From NCBI RefSeq assembly GCF_000948985.2, contig NZ_CP059733.1, positions 930,001 through 994,000 on the forward strand: a stretch of DNA of 64,000 bases, given 5' to 3'. The notes beneath the pieces are model-generated. The model ran no database searches. It saw only the letters and a program-made list of their open reading frames with translations, and was not told the DNA's origin. The number at the start of each line of letters is the position of its first letter. The stretch's first letter is position 1. This DNA comes from Thalassomonas viridans (GTDB lineage Bacteria > Pseudomonadota > Gammaproteobacteria > Enterobacterales > Alteromonadaceae). Below, piece after piece: positions 55,209 to 64,000 of this stretch. The position numbers and the translations under genes are program-made.

Positions 55209-55601
55209 ATGGCTGATAATCAATATTACGGTACTGGTCGTCGCAAGAGCTCAACTGCTCGTGTGTTCATGAAAGCTGGTAACGGTACCATCACAATTAA
55301 CAAGCGTGACATTTCTGAGTACTTCGGTCGTGAAACGGCTCGTATGGTTGTTCGTCAACCATTAGAGTTAGTTGAAATGTTAGAGAAATTCAGCTTCAAC
55401 ATCACAGTTACCGGTGGTGGTATTTCCGGTCAAGCCGGTGCTATCCGTCACGGTATCACTCGTGCATTAATGGAGTACGACGAGTCTTTCCGCAGCGAAC
55501 TGCGTAAAGCCGGTTTCGTTACCCGTGATGCCCGTAAAGTTGAACGTAAGAAAGTTGGTTTACACAAAGCGCGTAAACGTCCTCAATTCTCAAAGCGTTA
55601 A
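55209..55601 (+). CDS. rpsI: 30S ribosomal protein S9
   Basis: 130 residues, full length, with [15 protein letters not shown] at the start and the basic tail [11 protein letters not shown], which ends in the conserved Lys-Arg that reaches the P-site tRNA. Co-transcribed with rplM. Confidence 0.98.
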   Translation: MADNQYYGTGRRKSSTARVFMKAGNGTITINKRDISEYFGRETARMVVRQPLELVEMLEKFSFNITVTGGGISGQAGAIRHGITRALMEYDESFRSELRKAGFVTRDARKVERKKVGLHKARKRPQFSKR

Positions 55602-55621
55602 TATTTACGTTATTGTGCGAA

Positions 55622-55649
55622 AAAAGCTGGCTTATGCCGGCTTTTTTTA
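55622..55649 (+). terminator. Terminator of rplM-rpsI
   Basis: Stem AAAGCTGGC / GCCGGCTTT (one G-U pair) with loop TTAT and a run of T after it, 20 bases downstream of the rpsI stop. Confidence 0.85.
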
Positions 55650-55930
55650 TACATGGAAGTATTTATCCTGCGGGTGCATGGATGCGCAGGAGCAGGGTTT
55701 ATACATGGACGTATTTCAGCTTACCTGTTCCCGACGTAAGCTAAGTACCGACATCCTTGCCGGTAATCCTGCGGGCGCATGGATGCACAGGAGCAGGGTT
55801 TATACATGGACGTATTTCAGCCTACCTGTTCCCGACGTAAGCTAAGTGCCGACATCCTTACCGGTAATCCTGCGGGTAGCGGATGCACAGGAGCAGGGTT
55901 TGTATATGGATGTATTTACAGCTGTCCAAG
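55650..55930. repeat. Tandem intergenic repeats of about 100 bp
   Basis: Two full units, 55698-55798 (101 bases) and 55799-55898 (100 bases), flanked by partial copies at about 55650-55697 and 55899-55930. Each begins TTTATACATGGACGTATTTC and ends GATGCACAGGAGCAGGG. The unit holds an inverted repeat AGCTTAC / GTAAGCT around CTGTTCCCGAC. The copies are nearly identical. No ribosome site or family supports coding here. Confidence 0.85.
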
Positions 55931-56254
55931 AGATAAAAATTGGCTTTGATCTGTCGCAACAAAGGCTGCTTTTTGTCTTGATTTTTTTAGAAAGGCTGTA
56001 AAATTTCTAATCCGGTAAAAACATTCTCCGGCAGTGTTTTTCTTAATCGATCCCGTCTCGGTAATATTTCGACATAAATTTGCATTTTAGGCCCCTTCCC
56101 GGGCTGAATTACCTTGTAAAAAATGGGTCATTTCTTTATGATCGTAAAAATTTTTTTGTCGCGAGTTTTTCAGGCAATATCAAGGAGTTTCTGTTCATAA
56201 ACTGAGCAATGACTCCCGGTGCTGTCTGGATATTATTTTAAGTGGAGATTTTGA
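55931..56254 (+). promoter_or_regulatory. petABC upstream region
   Basis: About 320 bases without a gene, AT-rich toward its right end. It should hold the petABC promoter. The petA start is supported by GTGGAG eight bases upstream. I see no certain -35/-10 pair. Confidence 0.4.
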
Positions 56255-56845
56255 ATGAGCAATGCGCCTGTGAATAACGGCCGTCGACGCTTTTTAACTG
56301 CCGCTACTTCGGTAGTGGGTGGTGTCGGCGCTGTCGGTGTGGCTGTGCCTTTCATTGCTTCCTGGAACCCCAGTGCCAAGGCGAAAGCCGCCGGTGCTCC
56401 AGTGGAAGTGAATGTTGGTAAGATAGAACCCGGTCAGCTAATTCGTGCTGAATGGCGTGGTAAGCCGGTTTATGTTGTCCGTCGTACCGAAAAGACTGTC
56501 AGCGAACTGGGCAATCACGAAGATCAATTACGTGATCCGGCGTCCCAAGAGCCGCAACAGCCAGCATATGCCGCCAACCCCCATCGCTCAATTAAGCCGG
56601 AATTTCTGGTGGCCCTGGGTGTTTGTACTCACTTGGGTTGCGCTCCTACTTACCATAAAGGCGACTTCGGCGAGCAGGTTGAAGGCGTGAGCGACGGTTT
56701 CTTCTGTCCTTGTCATGGTTCTAAATTTGATATGGCCGGCCGGGTATTCCAGGGAGTTCCTGCACCATTGAACTTAGTGGTTCCTGAGCATTCATTTATC
56801 GACGACGATACCCTGCTGATCGGTATCGGACAAGGAGAAGCCTAA
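56255..56845 (+). CDS. petA: Ubiquinol-cytochrome c reductase Rieske iron-sulfur subunit
   Basis: 196 residues. A twin-arginine signal (NGRRRFLTAAT) doubles as the membrane anchor. The 2Fe-2S ligands are in CTHLGC and CPCHGS. It accepts electrons from ubiquinol in the bc1 complex and passes them to cytochrome c1. First gene of petABC; its stop overlaps the start of petB by one base. Confidence 0.97.
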   Translation: MSNAPVNNGRRRFLTAATSVVGGVGAVGVAVPFIASWNPSAKAKAAGAPVEVNVGKIEPGQLIRAEWRGKPVYVVRRTEKTVSELGNHEDQLRDPASQEPQQPAYAANPHRSIKPEFLVALGVCTHLGCAPTYHKGDFGEQVEGVSDGFFCPCHGSKFDMAGRVFQGVPAPLNLVVPEHSFIDDDTLLIGIGQGEA

Positions 56846-58110
56846 TGTTTGCAAACTTCATGGCTTGGATTGACAAGCGCTTGCCCGTAACTGACGCAAT
56901 GAACAAACATGCGGCCCAGTACCCGGCGCCGAAAAACTTCAACTTCTGGTACGTATTCGGTATTTTAGCCAGTGTGGTTTTAGTGAACCAGCTGCTAACC
57001 GGTATCTGGCTGACCATGAACTATGAGCCTTCCGGCGACGGCGCTTTTGCCTCCATCGAATACATCATGCGTGATGTCGATTACGGCTGGTTACTGCGTT
57101 ATATGCACTCCACCGGTGCATCTGCCTTCTTTATCGTGGTTTATCTGCACATGTTCCGCGGTATGATGTACGGTTCATACCAGAAGCCGCGTGAACTCCT
57201 GTGGATCTTCGGTATGTTGATCTTCCTGGTACTGATGGCCGAAGCTTTCATGGGCTACTTATTACCTTGGGGTAACATGTCTTACTGGGGGGCACAGGTA
57301 ATCATTTCCCTGTTCGGAGCCATTCCGGTTATCGGTGAAGACCTGACTATCTGGATCAAGGGTGACTATGTTATTTCCGGCGCTACCCTGAACCGTTTCT
57401 TCGCCCTGCACGTTATTGCCTTACCTCTGGTACTGGTTATCCTGGTATTCCTGCACATTCTTGCCCTGCATGAAGTCGGTTCCAACAACCCTGACGGTAC
57501 CGATATCAAGAAGCCTAAAGGCAGCGTGAAACCTGAAGATCAAAGCAAGTTCAAGTTCCACGAACAGTACACCAAGAAATACGACATCGTAGATGCCGTG
57601 CCTTTCCACCCGTACTACACGGTGAAAGATTTAGTAGCGGTTGTTATCTTCCTGATTTTCTTCTGCTGGGTCATGTTCTTTGCCCCGGAAGGCGGCGGTT
57701 ACTTTATTGAAGCGCCGAACTTCGAGCCGGCCAACGGTTTGAAAACCCCTGAGCATATTGCCCCGGTATGGTACTTCGGACCTTTCTATACCATCCTGCG
57801 TGTTGTTCCTGACAAGCTGTTCGGTATGATTGCCATGTTTGCCGCCATCTTTATGTTATTCATGTTGCCTTGGTTTGACCGCGGCACGGTGAAATCTATC
57901 AGATACCGTTGTACTGCCCATACCCTGAACCTGGCCCAGTTTGCTATCTGCTTTGTCGTCTTGGGTGTGTTGGGAACCTTGCCTGCTTCCGACATCGCAA
58001 ACTTAGTCGGCCGTATCGCCAGTTTAGGTTATTTTGGTTTCTTTATTGCCCTTTGGTTCTACAGCAATAACGAGAAAACTAAGCCGGTTCCAGAGAGGGT
58101 AACAGGATAA
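56845..58110 (+). CDS. petB: Cytochrome b subunit of the bc1 complex
   Basis: 421 residues with about eight membrane helices. The heme-ligand helices include YMHSTGASAFFIVVYLHMF and FFALHVIALPLVLVILVFLH. GNMSYWGAQVI marks the quinol-oxidation (Qo) region. Full-length proteobacterial cytochrome b. It overlaps petC by one base. Confidence 0.97.
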   Translation: MFANFMAWIDKRLPVTDAMNKHAAQYPAPKNFNFWYVFGILASVVLVNQLLTGIWLTMNYEPSGDGAFASIEYIMRDVDYGWLLRYMHSTGASAFFIVVYLHMFRGMMYGSYQKPRELLWIFGMLIFLVLMAEAFMGYLLPWGNMSYWGAQVIISLFGAIPVIGEDLTIWIKGDYVISGATLNRFFALHVIALPLVLVILVFLHILALHEVGSNNPDGTDIKKPKGSVKPEDQSKFKFHEQYTKKYDIVDAVPFHPYYTVKDLVAVVIFLIFFCWVMFFAPEGGGYFIEAPNFEPANGLKTPEHIAPVWYFGPFYTILRVVPDKLFGMIAMFAAIFMLFMLPWFDRGTVKSIRYRCTAHTLNLAQFAICFVVLGVLGTLPASDIANLVGRIASLGYFGFFIALWFYSNNEKTKPVPERVTG

Positions 58111-58808
58111 TGAAAAAGTTTATTTTAGTACTATTGGCATTACTGCCGGGTGTGGCGCTTGCCGCGGGCCCGAGCATTCCTTTAGATAAGGCCGGTAATG
58201 ACCTGACCGACAAGGAATCCCTTAAGCGCGGTTTTGAAACCTATATCAACTATTGTTTGGGTTGTCACCAGCTGCAATACCAGCGTTATAACCGTACGTT
58301 CGCCGACCTTGGTATCGACGAAAAAGAAGGCGCGGCGAAATATATGTACACCGGTGAAAAAGTCGGTGATCATATTACCAATACCATGCCGGCCAAAGAC
58401 GCCGCCAAATGGTTTGGTAGCGCGCCACCGGATTTAACACTGGAAGCTCGCTTAAGAAGTCCTGACTGGATTTATACTTACCTGCGTTCTTTCTATGCCG
58501 ACCCGGCCCGTCCGTTCGGCGTAAACAACACAGTATTTAAAGATGTCGGTATGCCGCATGTATTGCAGGGCCTGCAGGGCGTAAGTACTTTAGATGAAAA
58601 CGGCAACCTTGTTGAAGCCACCGGCGGTAGCTTAACTGCCGAAGAATACGACACCCTTGTTCGTGATTTGACCAACTTCCTGGAGTATGTCGCTGAGCCG
58701 AATAAACTGGAACGTCAAAACATGGGTTACTGGGTCATTGGCTTCTTATTCATTTTACTTATATTCTCTTATTTACTTAAGCGTGAATATTGGAAAGATG
58801 TACACTAG
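58110..58808 (+). CDS. petC: Cytochrome c1 subunit of the bc1 complex
   Basis: 232 residues. Signal peptide (LVLLALLPGVALAAG), heme c motif CLGCH (residues 48-52), axial Met region (GMPHVL) and a C-terminal membrane anchor (WVIGFLFILLIFSYLL). Completes the bc1 complex, transferring electrons to soluble cytochrome c. Translationally coupled to petB. Confidence 0.97.
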   Translation: MKKFILVLLALLPGVALAAGPSIPLDKAGNDLTDKESLKRGFETYINYCLGCHQLQYQRYNRTFADLGIDEKEGAAKYMYTGEKVGDHITNTMPAKDAAKWFGSAPPDLTLEARLRSPDWIYTYLRSFYADPARPFGVNNTVFKDVGMPHVLQGLQGVSTLDENGNLVEATGGSLTAEEYDTLVRDLTNFLEYVAEPNKLERQNMGYWVIGFLFILLIFSYLLKREYWKDVH

Positions 58809-58904
58809 TTGTTAGTGTAACAACAAGAACAACGTTGATCTTATATCTGGGGGCTTGATGCCCCCATTGTTAGTTTATTATTGAAAAGAAATTGGAGGCA
58901 TTAT

Positions 58905-59546
58905 ATGGCCATAGCTGCGAACAAGCGCTCTGTTATGACGTTATATTCACATGCAGATGACATGTACAGTCATCAATCACGTATCGTATTGGCAGAAAAA
59001 GGCGTAGGTGTCGATATTCATCTGGTGGAACCAGGCAACTTACCGGAAGATTTAATTGACTTAAATCCTTACGGTACCGTGCCGACATTGATCGATCGTG
59101 AGCTGGCTTTATACGAAGCGAAAATTATTATCGAATACCTGGATGAGCGTTTTCCGCATCCGCCATTAATGCCGGTTTACCCTGTATCCCGCGGTCGCAG
59201 CCGTTTAATGATGCACCGTATCGAAAGTGACTGGTACAGCCTGGCCAAAATTATCCTTAACGGTCCGGCCGACAAAGCGGCCAAAGCCCGCCAGGAATTA
59301 AAAGAAAGCCTGTTAAGCATAGCGCCTATCTTAAATGAAACGCCGTACTTTATGAGCGAAGAATTCAGCCTGGTTGACTGCTACCTGGCGCCGTTATTGT
59401 GGCGTTTGCCTGTGTTCGGTATCGAACTGAGCGGTCAGGGAGCCAAAGAGCTGAAAACCTACATGTTACGATTATTTGAACGTGAATCCTTCCAGGCGTC
59501 GTTAACCGAAGCCGAGCGTGAATTGCGTTTTGGTCACCCTGCATAA
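58905..59546 (+). CDS. sspA: Stringent starvation protein A
   Basis: 213 residues with a glutathione S-transferase-like fold (MTLYSHADDMYSHQSRIVLA, then NPYGTVPTLIDRELALYEA). SspA binds RNA polymerase and shapes transcription during starvation. ATG 58905 is preferred because GGAGG lies seven bases upstream; the frame is open to 58881 without a ribosome site. The stop overlaps sspB, the standard pairing. Confidence 0.96.
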   Translation: MAIAANKRSVMTLYSHADDMYSHQSRIVLAEKGVGVDIHLVEPGNLPEDLIDLNPYGTVPTLIDRELALYEAKIIIEYLDERFPHPPLMPVYPVSRGRSRLMMHRIESDWYSLAKIILNGPADKAAKARQELKESLLSIAPILNETPYFMSEEFSLVDCYLAPLLWRLPVFGIELSGQGAKELKTYMLRLFERESFQASLTEAERELRFGHPA

Positions 59547-60022
59547 TGTCTGTTTCAATGACCTCAAACAAGCCTTATCTCGTTAAGGCTTTTTATGACT
59601 GGATTTCCGATAACCAGCTGACGCCCTATATCGTTGTCGATGTGAGCGTCTATGGTGTGCTGGTGCCTATGTCATATGTTAATGACGGCCAGATAGTATT
59701 GAATGTCTCCGCATCGGCGGTGGGTTCTATTGCCCTGGGCAGCGAAGCCATCGACTTTACCGCCCGTTTTGGCGGTAAGCTGGAGCACCTGTGTGTGCCG
59801 TATGGTGCCATAGCGGCAATATATGCCAAAGAAAACGGTGCCGGTACATCTCTACCTATTGAGCACCCTGAAGTGGCAGAAGATGCTGTTGAAGAAGCCG
59901 GGCAGGAGAATGAAGAGCCGGGGTTAACCGCGGTGACTTCAAGCGACGCGCCGACACAGGGGCAGCAGGAGCCAAGTCCTGCGCCTGCCAAAGGCAAACC
60001 CAGCCTGAAAGTAGTGAAGTAA
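59546..60022 (+). CDS. sspB: ClpXP protease specificity-enhancing factor SspB
   Basis: 158 residues. An N-terminal substrate-binding domain (PYLVKAFYDWISDNQLTPYI) delivers ssrA-tagged proteins; a long acidic linker leads to the C-terminal ClpX-binding tail (KGKPSLKVVK). It is co-transcribed with sspA. Confidence 0.96.
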   Translation: MSVSMTSNKPYLVKAFYDWISDNQLTPYIVVDVSVYGVLVPMSYVNDGQIVLNVSASAVGSIALGSEAIDFTARFGGKLEHLCVPYGAIAAIYAKENGAGTSLPIEHPEVAEDAVEEAGQENEEPGLTAVTSSDAPTQGQQEPSPAPAKGKPSLKVVK

Positions 60023-60041
60023 GTCCTAGCACTTTCTCGAT

Positions 60042-60075
60042 ATAAAAAAAGCAAGCCGGAGCTTGCTTTTTTTAT
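60042..60075. terminator. Strong bidirectional terminator after sspAB
   Basis: Perfect 15-bp stem ATAAAAAAAGCAAGC / GCTTGCTTTTTTTAT with loop CGGA, giving a U run on either strand. Confidence 0.9.
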
Positions 60076-60093
60076 ATCTGTTTATTGCGGTTT

Positions 60094-60135
60094 TTACTGG
60101 TATTCAAAGGCTTTTAATACCCGGTTTACACCGCC
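60094..60135 (-). pseudogene. Duplicated 3' fragment of dolP
   Basis: About 42 bases that read GGVNRVLKAFEYQ followed by TAA on the minus strand, the same as the last 13 residues of dolP, whose own copy is at 60181-60222. The two differ at several silent or near-silent positions. It is a remnant of a duplicated dolP end and cannot be expressed on its own. Confidence 0.8.
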
Positions 60136-60180
60136 GGTGATAGCATAAGGGGGCGATTCTTTTACGCGCGAACAACCGGA

Positions 60181-60750
60181 TTACTGGTATTCAAATGCCT
60201 TGAGGACCCGGTTTACGCCGCCGATATTACGGGCGATATCTACCGCCATATTGGCCTGCTCCTCGCTTACCAGTCCCATTAAAAACACTTCGGCATTTTC
60301 CGTGACCACCTTGATATTGCCTGACTTGACATGTTCGTCGGCAAAAAGCGCGGTTTTCACCTTAGAGGTCAGCCAGAGATCGTTGGTGCGGGTGGTGATG
60401 GAGGTGACATTGCCGATGCGGATCTGGTTATGGACTTTTACCACGCCGTTGATGTTATTCAGGGTTTTAATGGCCAAATCCCTGAGGTAGGTATTCGGGC
60501 TCTGGCCGACGATTAAGACCGAGCCGTTGACGCTCACTACCTGCAGATTGGTATTTTCGGTTAATCCTTCCTGCTCCTTGAACCTGGCGTAGGCATCGAG
60601 CTCGATCACCTGATCATCAATCTGGTTGCCGATAGAGCGTTTGTCATTGGCAACCGTAGCGCCGCCGGCAACGCCGACCACGGCTGCGGCGACACAGCCC
60701 TGTAGCAGGGCAGCACTGATGACGGTAAGGGCTAAACGTTTAAAGGCCAT
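60181..60750 (-). CDS. dolP: Outer-membrane BON-domain lipoprotein DolP (YraP)
   Basis: 189 residues. Lipoprotein signal with lipobox LLQGC, then two BON domains (about 45-115 and 120-187). DolP supports outer-membrane integrity and BAM function. It lies downstream of diaA as in E. coli, where it belongs to the sigma-E regulon. Confidence 0.95.
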   Translation of the reverse strand: MAFKRLALTVISAALLQGCVAAAVVGVAGGATVANDKRSIGNQIDDQVIELDAYARFKEQEGLTENTNLQVVSVNGSVLIVGQSPNTYLRDLAIKTLNNINGVVKVHNQIRIGNVTSITTRTNDLWLTSKVKTALFADEHVKSGNIKVVTENAEVFLMGLVSEEQANMAVDIARNIGGVNRVLKAFEYQ

Positions 60751-60759
60751 TTATTACTC

Positions 60760-61733
<974 letters not shown>

Positions 61734-61747
<14 letters not shown>

Positions 61748-63674
61748 TTTCCTGGACCTTATCTTTGCGGTAGCGGCCCCAGATCAGGCTGCGGGTGAGG
61801 ATATTATTGGGGTTGAGTTTTAATACCCCGGTCTGGCCGAAATGCCTGACAAAAGGATTTTGCTGCATGGCGGCTATTTTACCCGCCAGGGTAAAGCTGT
61901 CATAACCCATGGCAAAAATACGCTGCAAACCGTCGCTGCGCCTTGGCCACAGCTGGCGGCTCATTTGCGCCAGTTGCTTGTTTTGCTGCTGGCTTTCCAA
62001 CAGCCAGGGCATTTCAGAGAAGGTCAGGCCGGTTAAATCCCGGGTATCGCTGCGGTCGTTTAACGCGCTGTGGCTGCGGGAGCTGGCATAAACAGGGATC
62101 ACCTTGGCAAAGGGGCTGATGTTGACGTCGATATAGGGTTTTAACAGCTTGGTCTGCTTGGGGGAGCCCACCAGGTAAATCATATCGACATCCCGGCGGT
62201 TGCGGGTTTCGGTTTTCAGGGTCTGTTTGACCCGGCGTTTCAGATCTTTGATCCTGGCTTTGCTTAACTCCACATCCAGGCTGGTGGTGAGATCCGTCTG
62301 CATTTTCTTCCCTTGCTCAAACGGTACTACCTCGGGCAGGTTGCCGGTCATTTTCAGCCACTGCTCGGCAAAAGCCCTGGCAATGCGGCTGCTGACCTTG
62401 TCCTGGTGGCTGAGCACCACGGGAAACTGGTAATTGCGGCGGGCCAGGCTGCTGGCGGCCTGTACCGCTTCGTCTTCCGGGCGCATAGACAAGGCCACCT
62501 GGTGGGCTTTTAGTTCCCTGTCGTCGGGGACATTAAGCAGCAAGGTCGGCACCTGTAATTCTTCCTGTGCCAGATAGGCTTCGACATGGGGTTTTAGCAG
62601 CGGGCCGATGACAAAATCTATTGCCAGCTCGTTAAAGGTCAATACCAAAGAAGACATATCCAGGGCATTGGTATCGATAAAGTGCAATAACACGGCATCA
62701 TTGTTCTGGTAAGCCGCCAGCAGCCCCTGCTGGGCGGCATTGCCTGCTGCCGCCTGGTTGCCGGATAAAGGCAGCAGCACGGCGATGTTTTCTATCGCCC
62801 CGGCGCTGGTGTCGGTCACTTTCAGGCTGTCGATAATGGCAACCGCCGGGTGCTCGGGGAATTTACGCTGCCATTGGGTAAGGTAGCGGTTAAACTGCGC
62901 CGGGTTGTCGCCGAACTGGAAGGCAAAATTCAGCAACTGCTGCCAGCCCTTGATATAGGGGGGATTAAGCTGCTGTAACTGTTTCAGCTGCCATTGCGAC
63001 AAATCGCTTAAGCTCTGCCAGAGCGCGAAAACATCGTCATTGGCGGCAAAATCGTCGACAACAAAGGCCCTTAGGGCGGCATCGGCGGCATCCACCGCCA
63101 GCTCCCGGCTGTGTTGTACCTTGGCAAGTTGCTGGAAATAACCTAATTGGTGCTCCAGCTGGTGTTCTTTACTCAGGGCATCCGCCAGCTGCAATTGCTC
63201 CAGTGCCAGCTGGTGATGTTCCAGGGCCTGCAAACTGGTGGCTTTAACGATAAGCAAGCGATATTGCTCGCCGGGGGCGGCAATATCCGCGGCCCCGGGC
63301 GCTTCGCTTTCAAGTAGGGGACTGGTTTGGTTCGCCAGCCAGAGTGCCTTGCGGTGCTTGCCTTCGGTGAGCAGCAACTCGGCGGCTGTAACCATGAGGG
63401 GAACGGCTTCGGCGGCATCAAGCCCCTTTGCCTTTGCCAGGTAGTCATCGGCAGTTTGCGGAGTTTTATCGCTTATGTTTGTCGTTGTGACCTTTTCGGT
63501 CGGTTTTTGGGGTGTACCAACTGTTTTTTGGGCTGCGCAGTTACTCAGCAAAAGGCTGATGGTTACTGCGGCTAAAGCCGATTTGCATTGTTGTGGGAAT
63601 TTATATCGCTTCACCAGTGAGAAATCCGTGCGTTTTAGTATGGGTTTATAATAAACTTCATCCTCTTTTGTCAC
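61734..63674 (-). CDS. lpoA: Penicillin-binding protein activator LpoA
   Basis: 646 residues as drawn from GTG 63674. The lipobox is LLLSNC, preceded by a basic signal region (VKRYKFPQQCKSALAAV); GTG 63614 would give a more usual signal length. The N-terminal half is TPR-like and the C-terminal half has a periplasmic-binding fold (GNAAQQGLLAAYQNNDAVLL; LPLSGNQAAAG). LpoA is an outer-membrane lipoprotein that activates PBP1a. It is divergent from rsmI, as usual. Confidence 0.92.
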
Positions 63675-63691
63675 AACATAAGTAAGCTTTT

Positions 63692-64000
63692 ATGACACAA
63701 ACCCAAGTTGATGCCGGAACCTTGTATATAGTGGCCACCCCGATAGGTAATTTAGGGGATATCAGCCAGAGGGCCTTAGATATACTGACTCAGGTTGATG
63801 TCATTGCCTGTGAAGACACCCGCCATACCCAGAGGTTGCTGTCGGCGTTTTCCATAAAAAATAATACTATGTCGATGCATGATCACAATGAAAGGCAGCG
63901 TCAGGAGCAAATTGCCGCCTTGTTGCAGGAAGGAAAAAGTGTTGCCCTGGTATCTGATGCCGGCACTCCCTTGATCAGCGATCCCGGCTTTCACCTGGTG
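63692..64000 (+). CDS. rsmI: 16S rRNA 2'-O-ribose C1402 methyltransferase, 3' end beyond the window
   Basis: The first 103 codons are present. [20 protein letters not shown] and the [11 protein letters not shown] and [12 protein letters not shown] blocks are diagnostic of RsmI, a tetrapyrrole-methylase-fold enzyme that modifies 16S rRNA using SAM. It is divergent from lpoA and runs off the right edge. Confidence 0.96.
   Translation, partial: MTQTQVDAGTLYIVATPIGNLGDISQRALDILTQVDVIACEDTRHTQRLLSAFSIKNNTMSMHDHNERQRQEQIAALLQEGKSVALVSDAGTPLISDPGFHLV

Noticed and set aside
55525..55845. Rightward 106-codon frame over the rpsI end and the tandem repeats
   Set aside because: Begins inside rpsI in another frame and merely translates the repeat unit and terminator.
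55650..55930. Possible CRISPR array
   Set aside because: The repeated unit is about 100 bases with no unique spacers; it is a tandem repeat, and no cas genes are present.

Overview
The window looks like a chromosomal piece of a marine gammaproteobacterium of the Alteromonadales, most likely Colwelliaceae and Thalassomonas-like. That is inferred from the housekeeping gene order (degS-degQ-zapG / zapE-rplM-rpsI-petABC-sspAB / dolP-diaA-yraN-lpoA / rsmI), moderate GC content and a large NRPS locus. The species cannot be fixed without a database search.

Layout. (1) 1-4252: accessory minus-strand region with an RHS/YD-repeat protein that runs off the left edge, preceded by a small secreted protein whose last residues look like an Rhs core motif. 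(2) 4286-36800: a seven-gene minus-strand operon encoding a lipopeptide assembly line. In transcription order these are a stand-alone SyrP-like Fe(II)/2OG hydroxylase, a fatty acyl-AMP ligase with carrier protein, four NRPSs (1631, 3266, 3031 and 1290 aa) and a PvdE-type exporter. (3) 37223-42311: signalling genes (cNMP-binding protein without HTH; separate Hpt, receiver and CHASE-PAS kinase genes; a receiver fused to a kinase-like module that has lost its phospho-histidine). (4) 42391-49798: a uracil-DNA glycosylase, then a low-GC accessory stretch with a tandemly duplicated lipoprotein gene, a block of unknown genes containing a divergent paralogous pair, and an XRE regulator followed by two related double-glycine-leader-like peptides. 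(5) 50026-64000: conserved housekeeping genes ending in the 5' part of rsmI.

How the NRPS genes work together. Reading adenylation pocket residues by eye, the colinear product is a fatty acyl heptapeptide: Asp (epimerised) - basic - basic - Ser-like - Asp - Gly - Asp. Two SyrP-like hydroxylases, one stand-alone and one fused to the end of the third NRPS, suggest that the three Asp residues become beta-hydroxyaspartate. This is a common bidentate iron ligand in marine amphiphilic siderophores, and three copies would saturate Fe(III). Fur-like sequences upstream of the first gene and the PvdE-type exporter agree with a siderophore. No TonB receptor, MbtH-like protein or phosphopantetheinyl transferase is present in the window, so these must lie elsewhere.

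Most notable points: the two Asp modules with tandem carrier domains contrast with the third, which uses a catalytically dead condensation-like (interface-type) domain next to a fused hydroxylase. A small peptide gene family next to the XRE regulator seems to have arisen by tandem duplication, and one copy is broken by a single-base change in a G run.
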